A stretch of DNA of 64,000 bases from Cymbomonas tetramitiformis (GCA_001247695.2 LGRX02034759.1:1-64000), one strand, 5' to 3'. Counted from the first letter of the stretch, positions 44,690-56,956 are shown. Notes: generated by a model from the sequence alone, not told the origin. A program made the numbers and translations.

Positions 44690-45570
44690 GCAAATTGCCT
44701 TACTTTAATCAGCAGCAGCGCAGCAGAGCTCGAATCCCAATGGGCGACACAGACGAATTTTCAATCTCACGATCGCCAGACGCTAACGATGGCAGTGCCA
44801 TTTGCGTGCATTTACCGCGACGCCACCCACGCGTTATGGCATGGCATGTTGGGACCCAAAACACGAAGCACTGTCGCGCACAAGATCGTACGGTCATGAA
44901 TGATGCACATGTTCAGAATGCGAGCACCACAGCGCGCCACGTCGGAATTGTCATCGATGTTTACGATGGAACCTCGGCGACGACGATTGCACTAAAATGT
45001 AACGCGCGCGACACAAAGAAATGCAAGCAACTCGGCGCGCCACGTCGGGATGGGAATCGGTCATGCTGTTAAAAGATGCTGTTGGTAGCGCTAACTGTCA
45101 TGCAACCGTTAGATCATGAGCTAAAGACAATGTGCCACAATTTTGACGACCTAGATTGCGCCAAATTACGGTAATTAGCGCTAATTACCAATTGGCCATC
45201 AGTTCATTAGTGACCATCCTTCCAGCAGTTTATTTCTTATATATATTCAGTATCGCTAATATTCGGTGGCGCACCCGTAGTGGAGATCTCATATTTGAGA
45301 TCGTCAGCGCCTAGCACCTTACTTACTTAATCAGCAGCAACGCGCGAATCCCAACGGGCGACGATGACTGAAGCTCGGTCCGACGAACGCCGGGCGAGGA
45401 CGCCGCAGCAACACAGCGATCCTCAAGCAGACGATGCCCGCGCATGCGCTCGCTGTTTGTAATTAAAATAACGAATGATGAGATGATCCAACGATCGGAT
45501 TTCATACTTCAGATGGCCTAGTGGAGATCTCAACTTGAGATCGACAAAGCCTACTAGCTTTACAATCTAC
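44690..45570. repeat. Dispersed repeat R, partial copies 2 and 3
   Basis: AATCAGCAGC, CGAATCCCAA and GGGCGAC occur at about 44708-44750 and again at 45329-45363. The second is followed by GACGAACGCC, ATGCGCTCGCTGTTTGTAAT and GGCCTAGTGGAGATCTC, ending near 45557. Confidence 0.65.
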
Positions 45571-46900
45571 AAAATATTGAGTTGCAACAGTCACCTTTAT
45601 GGAAGGATTCGGGAGTACTTCTGCATTATATTTCAACTACCCTCGCGTTTATGAAGCCACTTGCATCATCATATTTTGAACAGGACGCACACGGTTCACA
45701 ATACTCGTATGCATGACGCAGCTACATCTCGCATCAGCAACTATATTTGCAGGTGCTGTTTCGCAGCACTTCGCCATTGGCGCCATATCTGTGACCAGTC
45801 GTCGCCACGTCCTTAATGAATGCGTGTGCATCAGCCGTAACAACAGGCGCCGGCATCGTGATCGTCAGCACACATGCAATCGCAAGCATCAACGTTTGTT
45901 ACCAGGTCCGTTATGTTAAGATATGCGATGGGTGCGCTGATGATATGGACGTGGCTGTGCATAAAGTGCGCGCGAGGTGACAACCAGTAAAGCAGCACTC
46001 GCATAATTATGTGATTTCGAGTCTACCGTGTATGCGTGTGGCACCGATCAGTCGTGTCGCCGTGTCGTGGATCGCGCCCTTGTCTGCCCGCGCCCACTAC
46101 GTTATCAAGCCGAACGACGAACCGAATACATGCATATACGTAATGACGTGGTGGTGTATTTCGTCGGTTGGCGTTTCGTAGCCGGGTATATACAAATAAA
46201 CGGATATGAAGTTGCAGGCGTACATAAATGTGCATGGAGAGACGAATGACGATCATCGATGTGGAAGGATCTCGGATGTTTGACAGTCGCATCGTTACCG
46301 TCGTCACATCGTTTAAAACAATGACCGTTGCTAGCATATCCCGTGGTTTAATAATTCGGACAGCGTGTAGACGTGCGAACAAGTCGATTAATCATCATGT
46401 AATATGAATTTGCAGGTGCGCATATTTAGATGGACGAACTATATTCATATATGGGTGTGTGACTGTGTGTGTGTACGCGCGCAAGCATACTAACGATACT
46501 ACTAATGCTACGAAAAATGAATATGCAGGTATATATATATATATATACAACCGTGCTCTGGGGCCACGGCCTGGCCATTTCAAATATAGTATACTGTGCG
46601 CCCGCTATACGAAAGCGGGTTCCGATGAAAAAATATGCGCGCCAGCGTGTGTGAAATGCATTACGCGTATACACTTATATATGGATCGATATGAAACTGT
46701 TAGGCGTTCAGGGTATGTATGTATTCAGGCGGGTTATCGACCACAGCTCAACAATGTTCCTGATTCAATCGTCCAATCACGCATGCGATAGCACGAAAGT
46801 CATCGCCCCGCTCAATCAGCAGCATCACTCAGTCAGACTAGTCAGGAAGATATCTGCGTGTATATTGATATATTCATACCGCGGTTCGGTATTTGCACCA
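45571..46900. other. No gene seen; TG and TA microsatellites
   Basis: It contains TA runs (46530-46548) and short TG runs. Several short motifs TTGCAGGTG or ATGCAGGT recur (45750, 46210, 46414, 46524) without a clear unit. Confidence 0.4.
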
Positions 46901-46923
46901 TCGCAATTTCTGCACTATCACAG

Positions 46924-48450
46924 ATGGGCGCTATTCAGATACTGCCGGTCTGTCTTTCAGGAGGCACAGCAAACGGCGATCAAGCTGCCGCTGGCCGTGC
47001 CAAGGTATCCAAATACGGCGATCGAATGAATACCGCACCAACTGCAGCGCATGCATCTGGAGGCGATGGTGGGAGTAGTAGATCTGAAGTCGAAGTGGAT
47101 TGTGCTCCGACGCCGAGTTTGGCTGCAGAGACCTCTTGCATAGAGTAAGCACACAATGTCAAATATTCATCAGATTTCAAGAGTATACCGGGATGTATAT
47201 TCGTTTGCTGCGCATTGTTTAAATTGCTGCTCGCAGCATTGAAATTGGATTGCATACGTTCACACAATACCAATTGTGATCGTTCATCGGTACCACGTGT
47301 CATCACTTTCGTTTTACTAGTTCGTCGACGCGGATGCCACATTATCATCATGTATTGCATTGTGTACTTATCGTAGGGCGGTAATGCCAGTTTCCTTACT
47401 TCGTGAACTTTGCTAATGGGAACTTGATGATATTGATGACACTAATCATATGATTATGGGTGACGGAGGATGACATCAATCAGCATCACTCTGCCCTCCG
47501 AGAATTTCCGGGGTACACTGTTGCTGGATCAATATCAAAACATGGATGGCACATACGACATATATGTAGCTGGAGTAAAACATGACAGCCAGCTTGCAAA
47601 GGTACGCACACACCGCATCGCCCTCACCCACCCACCAATTTGTGTGTGTAAGTAACTATCCGCACACAATTGATCAACAGATTCTGAAGTCGATCAGACC
47701 GGATGGATGCGCTGCAACACAATGCAGAATTAATGTACTCTAGCGATCTAGCACAGCATAGAACAGCATAGATTGTAACATAACCGCCGTGGGCCCTAAA
47801 TATTTGGAATATTCAAATTTGGCTACATGGACCTGCCAGCAGCACCTTTAGCAAGCACACCTTAAACTAAGTCATAGCGCAGTAACCTGATTCGTCCCGA
47901 TGGGGACCAGCATGTATCATTGGTGGCTAGGCCCTTCGGACTGCACATGGTGCTCATACGGCTTGCAGGATGTGTGGGCGCTACTTTGTGATAGGCCGGC
48001 ATTCAACCTGGGCAAATTTTACGTGAAATTTCCAACCCAGCAAAGCATGGAGATATGTGGGTTTTGAGAGAGCACCCGTATCTATATGAGCGGCTGCAGT
48101 ATGTCAAGAAAGCTGTCAGCTCTACGCCCCTTAAGCAAGTGAGGTTAGTCCTGGATAAACGACCACAAATTACAGAAGAAATGGTGGAGCAGGCGGCTGG
48201 ACGCACGAAGCCCAAGCGGATGACAGATCAATATGAAGGCGATGAACTCAGCAGTGCTGATAAGAGGGACGCTGATGCATTTATGCAAATTGAACGACCT
48301 GATTTGTACTCCGGCAGTTGGGCTGGGGATGAGTATATTGGAGGGCGATGGAATGTGCTCACTGTTATGATGGCTCTGGTTGGAGCGGTGACTGCAATCG
48401 GCTTAATTTTTGCCATAGCAACGAAAGGTGTTTTGTGGGGTTTGATGTAG
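46924..48450 (+). CDS. Possible three-exon gene for a small single-pass membrane protein, frame conflict in last exon
   Basis: Candidate exons are 46924-47144, 47469-47601 and 47969-48450, with GT-AG borders and agreeing phases at the first two junctions. The last exon has one frame that reads well to 48058 and then stops. A second frame from 47995 runs well to 48450 and ends in a hydrophobic helix (VLTMMALVGAVTAIGLIF-like, residues 100-125 of that frame). The two are one base out of register near 48045-48055, so this is either a pseudogene, an assembly error or two different exons. The C-terminal helix and short tail suggest a tail-anchored membrane protein. I do not recognise the family. 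Confidence 0.4.
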
Positions 48451-49302
48451 CAAAAGCCATCGTTTTATAATGATACAGAGAAAATAGTGGAGTCATTGCA
48501 CGGAATCTGTATGAAGAATTATGATGGCTTGGTTTTATGTCGCGAGCCCACGACATACTGTGGGTTGCATGTTGATGAGGTACGGCGCATATTGAACTAT
48601 GGTCTTTTACAATTATAAAATGCTATGTGTGAATCATATAAAGCACAATAAAGTATGTCTTGCATGTCAAATCGGTGTCCGCCCGTAATTGCAACCTGTG
48701 GTTTGTAAGACCTGGAGGAATACACAATTGTCTCAAAACTGTTACGTACGTACGCATGTAGCAAAATAACATTTCAAGGTGTTATTTACTGCTTTATCTG
48801 AAAACCCCTCCATATTTAGAAATATAGTAGGTGTGATTATTTGGCTTTGTGTGCGGCTCGAGTATGGCTTGACACGTGGAAATCCTGACCTTGACTACGG
48901 ATCATCTTGATCGAGCGCGATATGTCGTTGTCTACCCATCGACGAGACAGTATTGATGGGTCAAGCTGTTGAGGGATGATGATGAATCCATAATCAACGG
49001 AATATATGGGAACCGCACAAACCACTGTGGCATCGTTGACAGATCGAGGCCATCCCTGACTGTAGAACCAAGTGTTTTGCTGATTTTCAGGCCTCGCCAC
49101 GCAGCCCTCATGGGGACACCCTACGCTACTTGTGCACGCAAAGCCACAGCCAATTTTTTTTTAATCATCGACAGTGAGACTTCGTCCAAGAGTTATTTAT
49201 AGAGGGTACAATTTTTCCCGCCTTGCACGACCTCCCGCTGGGGTGCAGCCAACGTCTCCCGGATCATCATGATCTGCTGTTTTAGCGCTGAAACTTACGG
49301 GA
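48451..49302. other. No gene seen
   Basis: AT-rich sequence downstream of the preceding gene, without coding character. Confidence 0.4.
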
Positions 49303-49305
49303 TTA

Positions 49306-49552
49306 GGGCTGTTCCATTTATTGTCGCAGGGGGGTTAGGATTTCCGTTTTGTCCGCTGGGGTGGTGGGGTCACGTGATGGCGCTGTCCGCTGGGCAGGTG
49401 TTGTCCGCTGGGTGGGTGGGTATGGGTTGCTAAAGGTAACAGTGGAGAGTGTCCGCTGGGGAGGTGGGGGTCAGAAGAAATGATGTCCGCTGGGGTGGTG
49501 GGGGGTCAAGTGCCATATCCTAACCCCCCTGCGACAATAAATGGAACAGCCC
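49306..49552. mobile_element. Tourist-like MITE (PIF/Harbinger type)
   Basis: Perfect inverted repeats of at least 36 bp begin GGGCTGTTCC, and TTA flanks both sides (49303-49305 and 49553-49555). A 3-bp TWA duplication and a GG(G)-CTGTT start fit PIF/Harbinger. The interior is G-rich, with about five GTCCGCTGGG units. Confidence 0.75.
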
Positions 49553-49574
49553 TTAGGAACATCATTTGTGAATA

Positions 49575-49782
49575 TGTTGAGGTGGGGCACGCGGCGAGTG
49601 GTCTATTGAGGTGGGGCAACGCCGAGTGATGTGTTGAGGTGGGGCACGCGGCGAGTGGTCTGTTGATGAGGTGGGGCGCACGCGGCAAGTGGTCTGTTGA
49701 GGTGGGGCACGCGGCGAGTGGTATGTTGAGGTGGGGCACGCGCCGAGGTAGCGGTGTGTTGAGGTGGGGCACACGCCGAGTC
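49575..49782. repeat. Minisatellite, about 29-bp unit, roughly 7 copies
   Basis: The unit reads TTGAGGTGGGGCACGCGGCG plus a short AGTGGTCTG-like spacer, with small length changes between copies. Confidence 0.85.
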
Positions 49783-50434
49783 TAATATGCATACGCTTTG
49801 TCTTTGGCAGCCACCTCGCGTGGAGTCGCACGCGCTTGTTCATAGCGTTTGCGGGATGTTGCGATCCCGCAACCTCCCGCAATATTCGAACAAGCGCATG
49901 GAACAAATGTCGCTCATAGGATGCTCGGCTATGGAACTCTTTGCCTACTCACACATATGCCCTCTTAAAAGCAAGCATATGCGTGGGCGCGCTCGCTTCC
50001 GAGGTGACATGGTCGGAAGCGTCACTTGAGTCAAAATGTTCTCCGCTCCCCGCAAAATGATCATCCCGACGTAGAGAGCAAATCTTTCGGGATGCTTCAT
50101 ACTAGGATTGAATAGTACCATATGACGGTAACGAGTGCAATTTAATGTGTTATATCATGAGAATCTGCGTTAAAACGTCACTCAATAATGCAGTTCTTTA
50201 ACCTCAGGGGGCAAAAGTTGCTGTTTCAGAAAGTTGAACATTGAACCTAAAGAAAAACAAGCGTGATCTAACGGTCGGAATTTCGATAATGAAATATGTT
50301 GATCGCAGTCCGTCCGTTTCATTCGCTTTCTTGGGTACCGTCGTCTTCGAGTTTTAAAGTGGGGAATTATAATTAAATCTGTCAAGATTTTCACAGTATT
50401 TTGTGCGGTACCCAGAATATAGTATCGGGGTGGT
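49783..50434. other. No gene seen
   Basis: There are no coding or repeat signatures beyond an inverted GCGGGATGTTGCGATCCCGC near 49850. Confidence 0.4.
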
Positions 50435-50890
50435 CGATTCTTAACCCCTGCTCTTTATGTTTTAGAACCATTTTCCGTTTTCATCTCCGTTCGCTGTACG
50501 TGGTGCGAATTTAAATCTCGGCCATCAAAATCTCCGTTCCCTGTTTTGTTTATTTGCTATGTATGAGGAAAGCGAACGGAGATTGATTCAGCAAAGCAAA
50601 GCTCAAATCGCAACGAGCGACTATGATACGTTGTTGATCCGACGAACGCCAGAGACAAATGCCGCAGCGACTTCAGCGCCTGCAGAGCCATCGTCAGAGC
50701 CATCGCCAGCGCCAATACCAACGCGTCATCGCCACCGCCCGTACCATCGCATGATGAACAACCTGAATCAAACGACATCTGCGCATGCGCTCGCTGTTTG
50801 CAATGCTGCGATGATCGAACGATCATATGTCAGACTTCATATGGCCTAGTGGAGATCTCTTTTTTGAGATCGACCAAGCCTAGTTCTTAT
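50435..50890. repeat. Dispersed repeat R, copy 4
   Basis: This is the best-preserved partner of copy 1. It ends with GGCCTAGTGGAGATCTC, a T run, GAGATCGACC and AAGCCTAG. The AGATCTC/GAGATC arms can pair across the T run. Confidence 0.8.
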
Positions 50891-52490
50891 CAACTTCCCC
50901 CAGTTCTTGTAAGGATGAGACATGTTCGCTGATCGAAATTGTTACAATTATGAGTGCCGAATGCATAACCAATCAAGATTGTTCGACTTATTAGGATCCG
51001 GGCTTTCACAGGCATGCAATCGAATTAGGTCGGGATGATATATCAAATATTGGCGACTATGATAAATGAAATTATGTTGGCCCATGCCCATGATTCCTCC
51101 CCCCTCTGCCCACTCAACTTTTGGCGAGACAAAAAGATTTACCATCGAAAATATTTAGGGGTTCAAAGCGAATGATCGAATGAGCGTTAAAGGCCCAAAT
51201 AAGTCTTCAATCGAACCGGTTTCGGATCTACTTCGGACGCTTGCTTTATGATCGGGTTCGTACACATTGCACAGACAACGTACAGGCGTCATGCACTCAC
51301 CACGGACAGGTATCGCACACAGTTAACGCACGAAGGTCGTGACGCGTCTCGGACAGACAACATACCTACGTCACCAGGACTCTCATGGGGGCGTCAAGAG
51401 TCAGTTGCTGCCGGCTTTACACTATTTATTATTTATTAACAATTCAATAGCTCTTACCGTTTTTAGGAGGGGATATCCGTGATCATTTTTTGTTGCTGCT
51501 CACAGTTTCTTGAAGGGTTCGGACCAAGGAATAATACATTCGACATCCACTCAAGAATTTCCCAAATATATACCAATTATATATATATATATATATATAT
51601 CAATTGCAACAATACGCAAATCGGTTTACCATCAATAATTAAAGCAAGAAGTAAGGACACCAATCAACGATTTGAACTGCGCGATTTATCGGTAGTGGAA
51701 GACAGCCACTCGCACAAAGGGTTCACAACATCCATTCATGCAACCGTCAGACATGAAATTCATGCAATGGGGCAATCCCTCCAACAGTAATGCAGCTCTC
51801 TAATCACCATCACTGTCATCATCAAATATCTCCTCACCGGGAACACTCTGCGGAGCTTCTCCCTGTGACACAACACAACACGACGGTTCCCCTCTTGCTA
51901 TTGCCTTGATTAAGAACAGGAGCAACAGATGTTTAAAAAAACAGGATAGCGACTTCACAAGACAAGGCATTTGTAACTGCTAAGCAATAATAATAAAAAA
52001 GGCTGAGGTTGGAAGCACGCCAACACCTTATCCCAATCTTTTAATTTACTTCGCCCGGTCAAGAAGTCGTCTCGGAAGACCTCCCAGCTGCTTGTATTAG
52101 CCGCCTTCAAAATCCAGCCGCCTCCAAAGGCAATGGTCAATTTCCCTTTCGGGTCGCACCCTGTCCTTCGTGCGAGCCTTAAAAACTTACATTGCGGTCA
52201 GCCGCTCCTACCAGAAGCTCTGTGCAGCCCTCAGAGCAATACAACGGAAGTCGACCTAAGTTTTCCACGTGCAACGCAAACAGCGCGCCAAGACCTAACT
52301 TGTCGACACCTCTCTATTGTGTGCTGCTTAGCCTCCGTGGTAGTGATGCTGACTTGTCCGCCCGCAAGCAGAGCCCCGGCGAGTCAGTGTCCGGCAGCCG
52401 GGGGCTCCAGCACGTGAGCCTCGGCAACTGGAGCACCAGCAGGCAGCCAGCGGGTGAGACCGCGGGATGTGCTCTGGCAGGGAATGGTTC
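50891..52490. other. No gene seen; TA microsatellite near 51580
   Basis: A pure TA run lies at about 51579-51600. GC content rises sharply from about 52150, approaching the next minisatellite; a promoter region is possible but unproven. Confidence 0.4.
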
Positions 52491-52496
52491 CGACGT

Positions 52497-52810
52497 TTCG
52501 GCCGCGCGGTGCTTGCGCTCCGGCTTCGGGGGAAGCGTTCGCCGTCTAGCCGGCGCCGTCTTGCCGGCGCAGTGTTTGCGCTGCGGCTTCGGGGGAAGCG
52601 TTCGCCGTCTAGCCGGCGCAGTGTTTGCGCTGCGGCTTTGGGGGAAGCGTTCGCCGTCTAGCCGGCGCAGTGTTTGCGCTGCGGCTTCGGGGGAAGCGTT
52701 CGCCGTCTAGCCGGCGCAGTGTTTGCGCTCCGGCTTCGGGGGAAGCGTTCGCCGTCTAGCCGGCGCAGTGTTTGCGCTCCGGCTTCGGAGGAAGTGTTCG
52801 CCGTCTAGCA
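52497..52810. repeat. GC-rich minisatellite, 49-bp unit, about 6 copies
   Basis: The unit contains TTTGCGCTCCGGCTTCGGGG and AAGCGTTCGCCGTCTAGCCG. One unit carries an extra CGCCGTCTTGC. The period of 49 explains the overlapping open frames here. Confidence 0.92.
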
Positions 52811-53382
52811 CCATCCGGGCGTCGGAACACTCCCCATTTCTCGGGCACTCCTGTGAAAGACCGGCAAAAAGCGACCTACCGGCTGAGGCTGAGAAGCGGG
52901 CAGCATCTCGAGCGCCGTTTTCGCCCCGGGGCTCTTCATCGCCGCACCACGCAGCTCCGTCAGGAAGCTGCTCTTGCTCTGCGCGGAGACTGCGCCACAG
53001 CTTCCGCACACTTTGCCTCCTCAGGTCCCGTGGGCCAGGGGCGCGCCGCGCACCGAGATCGCTTCCGCGGCTCCGTGGCGATCACCGTGTTCGCATCATT
53101 GACTGGGATTTCAAGTGAACGAAAAAGCAATGCGAGCTACTTCGCCTGTCGTGATAATTTAACGCGCAAATTAACTCTCCATCTCGACGTCTGCGTTCGA
53201 TGTTTCCTTTGGGAACGAAGGGTACAGCAAAACCGATCGCTCCTGAGCTGTTATCCTAAACGAAATCATGTTCTTGCTGACGGCAGCAGCAGGACTCCAG
53301 AGGAGGCATGGTATATCGTGGGCCGAGTTTAGGGTTGCTGAACCCTCTCGTGTGAACATGCCATGACACGAGCTGTCTGCAT
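52811..53382. other. GC-rich stretch, no gene assigned
   Basis: Frames are open but of uncertain meaning. The 3' part of the RRP15-like transcript (minus strand) may extend here. Confidence 0.35.
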
Positions 53383-54427
53383 TAAACCGCCAAACCAGCA
53401 AGTCCATGCATACAAAAGGCTAAACACCGATATGCCGGCTCTCTCAGATGCTCACGTGTCGGCGCGGCCCGGCCCTCCTCTTCTTCGATCTCGCGCTGCT
53501 CCTTCCGGACCTGTAAGACCAACAGGCTGCTTCAGGGTGGCGCCGACGACCGTGGAGAACTGACAAGGCACAGCCTCGAGACGCGCCGCCTCCACGTGGC
53601 AATGTGGCGTACCCTAGGCCAGAGCTCGGAGTGGTTGAACTGTAGGGGGTCACAGACGGCGGCGGGAGCCGAGATAAAAGGGCAGCGCATCTGGCGGTTT
53701 CCAGAGAAGAGGGTGTACAGCGATTCGCTCGTGAACACACGTACCGCATTGAAAAGGCCGACAACGCCTTTGGTGCTCGTGATAAGAAGGCGGCGCTCGT
53801 AGGCATCGGACTCAGGATCCTCTCCAGGTTTGGTGGCAGGCACATGACCGCGATGTTTGAGCTGCAGCCAGAGACTGAGCTGATTAGGTTGAGGGAACGT
53901 GCATATGGCACAAAGGGCCATAGGGTCTAGATCACGGAAGATGATATGCAGACGCAGTATAGGTTTTTGTTTGGTTACATGCACATCCAAGCTGCGCATT
54001 CGGAACCCTAACGTCGTTCTGAGTCGCGGATATCAAATAAAGAGCAAATCACGCACAGCGCCAAGTATTCGATAATGCACACTTAGTGAGCTGGCACAGC
54101 TGGATTGCACACCGCTTTGCGACGTTCTCGGCCAAGTCGGACATCTGATTGCGCGAGTGCTTCCTCTTTTTCTTCTTGCGATTTCTGCTTAGCCTTCTTC
54201 TCAAGTCTTTCTAATGCCCCCTGTGAATGAAGTTACGCAGAATCCACTTGTGAGAGGAAAGCTGTGCTAGCGGATCAAGAGAGCTGGTGTGAGGACTGCC
54301 CAGGCTTGTGCAGTTGTACCTGGCCCTTCAGGTTTCTCTTGCCCAAGATTTTCGCAAACGCCCCCCCAAGGCTCGCAGAAGAGGCAGCCTGAGGTTTCGC
54401 AGACTTCATTTTCCTTTCTGAATCCAT
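53383..54427 (-). CDS. RRP15-like ribosomal RNA processing protein, at least four exons
   Basis: Minus-strand exons are 54427-54320, 54220-54113, 53861-53745 and 53510 to a stop at 53383 (or a GTGAGC donor at 53455). All borders are GT-AG and all joined in phase 0. The first exon has GGAFAKILGKRN, the conserved start of the RRP15 domain. The second is a Lys/Glu-rich helix. The third has ERRLLITSTKGVVGLFNA, the family's signature (GVVxLFNAV). The fourth continues VRKEQREIEEEE. In yeast and humans RRP15 acts in the nucleolus in 60S pre-rRNA processing. ATG 54425-54427 is a possible start, but an upstream exon with the usual acidic N-terminus may be missing. The C-terminus is uncertain. Confidence 0.7.
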
Positions 54428-55250
54428 ATCTGCAGCTGCAACGCCCGCAGAACACACATGATGAAGCGCAGTGGGCCGCTCGTCGAAAGTCCTGTTAACC
54501 GGACAAGGAGGGGGGGATAGTAACCCTACGTGCACGGTACACGTACTTCTGCATATGCGACACACACGCTGGTCGACTTCGTCTCAAACAAAATAAAAAC
54601 AGGTTAGATTATTCTCTGTCCACTGTTTAAGATCATAGCAATTCAGGAAGCAACACAACCAATTCCACTCCGAGCCTTATTTTCGTTGTTTCACGTTGTC
54701 ATGTGACTTTGCGCCTTGCACAAAAGCAATGTTGTGGAATTACCGCTCGGTTGTGGACGCGATTTAAGAACAGCACGCGAGGAAGAGCACGTCAAAAGGA
54801 TTAAACGCAGCGGCGGATCCAGGTGAAAGTGCGACTATTCATTCAGACGTGCCAATCTATTCCTCAGAGCAAGGTTTCCATACACTACAAGGAATTTTCG
54901 ATGTAAGTGCACTGAATTATGAGTCGCGTGGTATAGAAACCTTCGAGAAATAATAAGAAAGTTCTCAAACTGACGGTCTAATGCCAATTGCGGGCGATTC
55001 CGAAACGGTATGCACGGCGATACAACATAGAGGTAGAGCTCTAGATGTCCGCCAATCCACACACGTTTTTTTATATGGTCGCGGTATCGAGAAATCATCG
55101 AATAGCGACCGGATTTTTTCCATCATTGACCTCGATGAGTTGCCTAGGCCGCGGGGTATGCCCGGTTGTCATGCCATGACGTATTTCGTCATCTTGGGGG
55201 CTCAGGCCATAGGGTATGTTTGGCAGGCATGTCGTCCGCCCATCCACACA
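54428..55250. other. No gene seen
   Basis: The upstream region of the RRP15-like gene presumably lies at the left. No repeats were recognised. Confidence 0.4.
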
Positions 55251-55705
55251 CGAGATAGAGCCTTAACCCTTAAAAAACAGTTTGGGTATGCGTGTATAGA
55301 GTGCCCAAATGGCCATATAAAATCATGCCCAATGGTAGGATACCTCTAGACGCATGCTAGAAGTAATATACCATGTATATGTGTGCATATGATGTCTGAA
55401 ATGCTTTTAGATATATGATGTCTGAAATGCTTTTAGATTCATGGTGGAAATCAGGTAATTTTCAAATGTGAATATCCCATACCAGCATACATAGCCTTAA
55501 CCCTTAAACAACAGTCTGGGTATGCGTGCGTATAGAGTGCCCAAATGGCCATATAAAGTTATGACCAATGGTAGGATACCTCTAGACACATGTTAGAAGT
55601 GATATATCATGTATATGTGTGCATATGACGTCCGAAATGCTTTTAGATTCATGGTGGAAATCAGGTAAGTTTCAAATGTGAATATCCCATACATAGCCTT
55701 AACCC

Positions 55706-56956
55706 TTGGGCCTGGCCAGAATTTTTAAAAAATTTATTCAAAATATAGGTCAGAATTTTGGCCAAAAAAAATGTCAAAATTTTGAAAAATATAGGTGCTT
55801 CGTAGGGAAAATTTAAAAGCGATATCACCGTTCGGTCATTTTCCCCTTAACACTGGGGAAATTTTGAAAAATATAGGCGCTGTAAATTGAGAATACCCCG
55901 CCAAACTGCGATTTGTCATCGGCGATCTGACTGCTCAAACCTCTAAACCTCTTTCTCCGCCTCCAAACCTTCACACGATCACACCAGGAAGACCAAAGAC
56001 CTCAGGACTCAGGAAAAGATGCTCGTGGCCGATTATTTTTCTTCCGATGGAGGATCAGATTCAGACTCAGCTCCAACTCTCCGCCCAGTCCATTTGGATA
56101 TGCAGTCTTTCTCGTCGGGTGACACACGACATGACGATGAGCGTGCGCCTACGAGGCTTGAGCTTGCGTACGAGCGCACCCGCTCCCGGCCCCTCACCAA
56201 CGCGTTCGACCAGTTCAAGCGAAAGCGTGGTCCTCATCTCGCCAGCGGAAATACTGAGGGCCCAGCTCTGGCTGCGCATGAAAGAGATAGAACTATTAGG
56301 GGAAAACCCCCTAGTGGCACAAAGCGTGCAGGAGGGGGTATCCGCATCACGAAGGAGCCGAAGATTCAGCCTTCTCAAAGATTGAAGGAGTTCCCCAACC
56401 ATTGTTTGCGCATCTCGGGTGGGAAGTTATTTTGCTCGTGCTGCAAGGAGGAGTTGTCCCTCCTCAAGCAATCTGTGAAGACCCATGTCTCCAGCGCCAA
56501 GCACTCCCTCGCCAAGGACAAGTATGTTCAGCAGCGTCAAGATGACGCGCACATCACCGATGTTTTGACCGAGTACTTTACGGAGCACAACGACGAGGCG
56601 ACTGCCGGCTTGGAACCAGAGGTTCATCTATACCGGTATCGTGTGACTGAGAGTCTGTTATTTGCTGGGGTGCCTATATCTAAGGGTGATTATTTACGTC
56701 CACTTTTGGAGCGCGCTGACATCAAGCTGACTGGCTCTGAGCACTTGCGCCAGTATGTTCCGAAGATCGAGAGCTTGGAGTTCGAACATCTCCATCATGA
56801 GCTTCAGGGTCAGAGCGTATTCTTCATTTTAGAGCAAAAAAAAATTAGGAAAAATATAGGTGCCTTCTCAAAATGGGAGGGAAAATATAGGTGCTTCCTG
56901 GAAAAATTTCAAAAAAAAATATAGGTGAATTTAGGAAAAATATGGGCCAGGGGCAA
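55706..56956 (+). mobile_element. hAT-type element with truncated transposase
   Basis: An 8-bp duplication CTTAACCC (55698-55705 and 56957-56964) flanks imperfect inverted ends: TTGGGCCTGGCC against TTGCCCCTGGCC, both followed by an AT-rich ATTTTT run. Subterminal AAAATATAGG motifs repeat at both ends (55745, 55787, 55870; 56850, 56884, 56920, 56936). The element is 1251 bp and carries only the N-terminal zinc-finger part of a transposase-like protein, so it needs a helper. Confidence 0.85.
56019..56924 (+). CDS. Truncated hAT-like protein with BED-type zinc finger
   Basis: A 301-residue frame starts at ATG 56019. A C-X2-C-X13-H-X5-H zinc site (C139, C142, H156, H162), preceded by a hydrophobic lead, resembles the BED/CGGBP1 finger used by hAT transposases to bind DNA ends. 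Residues 170-265 continue as a helical region. The frame then runs into A-rich subterminal repeats and stops. The RNase H-like catalytic domain and dimerisation region are missing. It could act as a DNA-binding repressor; that is speculation. Confidence 0.65.
   Translation: MLVADYFSSDGGSDSDSAPTLRPVHLDMQSFSSGDTRHDDERAPTRLELAYERTRSRPLTNAFDQFKRKRGPHLASGNTEGPALAAHERDRTIRGKPPSGTKRAGGGIRITKEPKIQPSQRLKEFPNHCLRISGGKLFCSCCKEELSLLKQSVKTHVSSAKHSLAKDKYVQQRQDDAHITDVLTEYFTEHNDEATAGLEPEVHLYRYRVTESLLFAGVPISKGDYLRPLLERADIKLTGSEHLRQYVPKIESLEFEHLHHELQGQSVFFILEQKKIRKNIGAFSKWEGKYRCFLEKFQKKI

Noticed and set aside
44165..44760. Repeat R as a tRNA-derived SINE
   Set aside because: A-box-like (GGCCTAGTGG) and B-box-like (GCTCGAATCC) strings are present but in the wrong order and spacing for one promoter.
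49195..49300. Short inverted motifs as a transcription terminator
   Set aside because: This is eukaryotic DNA without a neighbouring transcript ending here; the motifs are isolated and weak.
52192..52710. 172-codon frame with repeated Cys/Gly/Arg blocks
   Set aside because: It is the 49-bp minisatellite read through. Equivalent frames exist in other phases and none has a recognisable start or domain.
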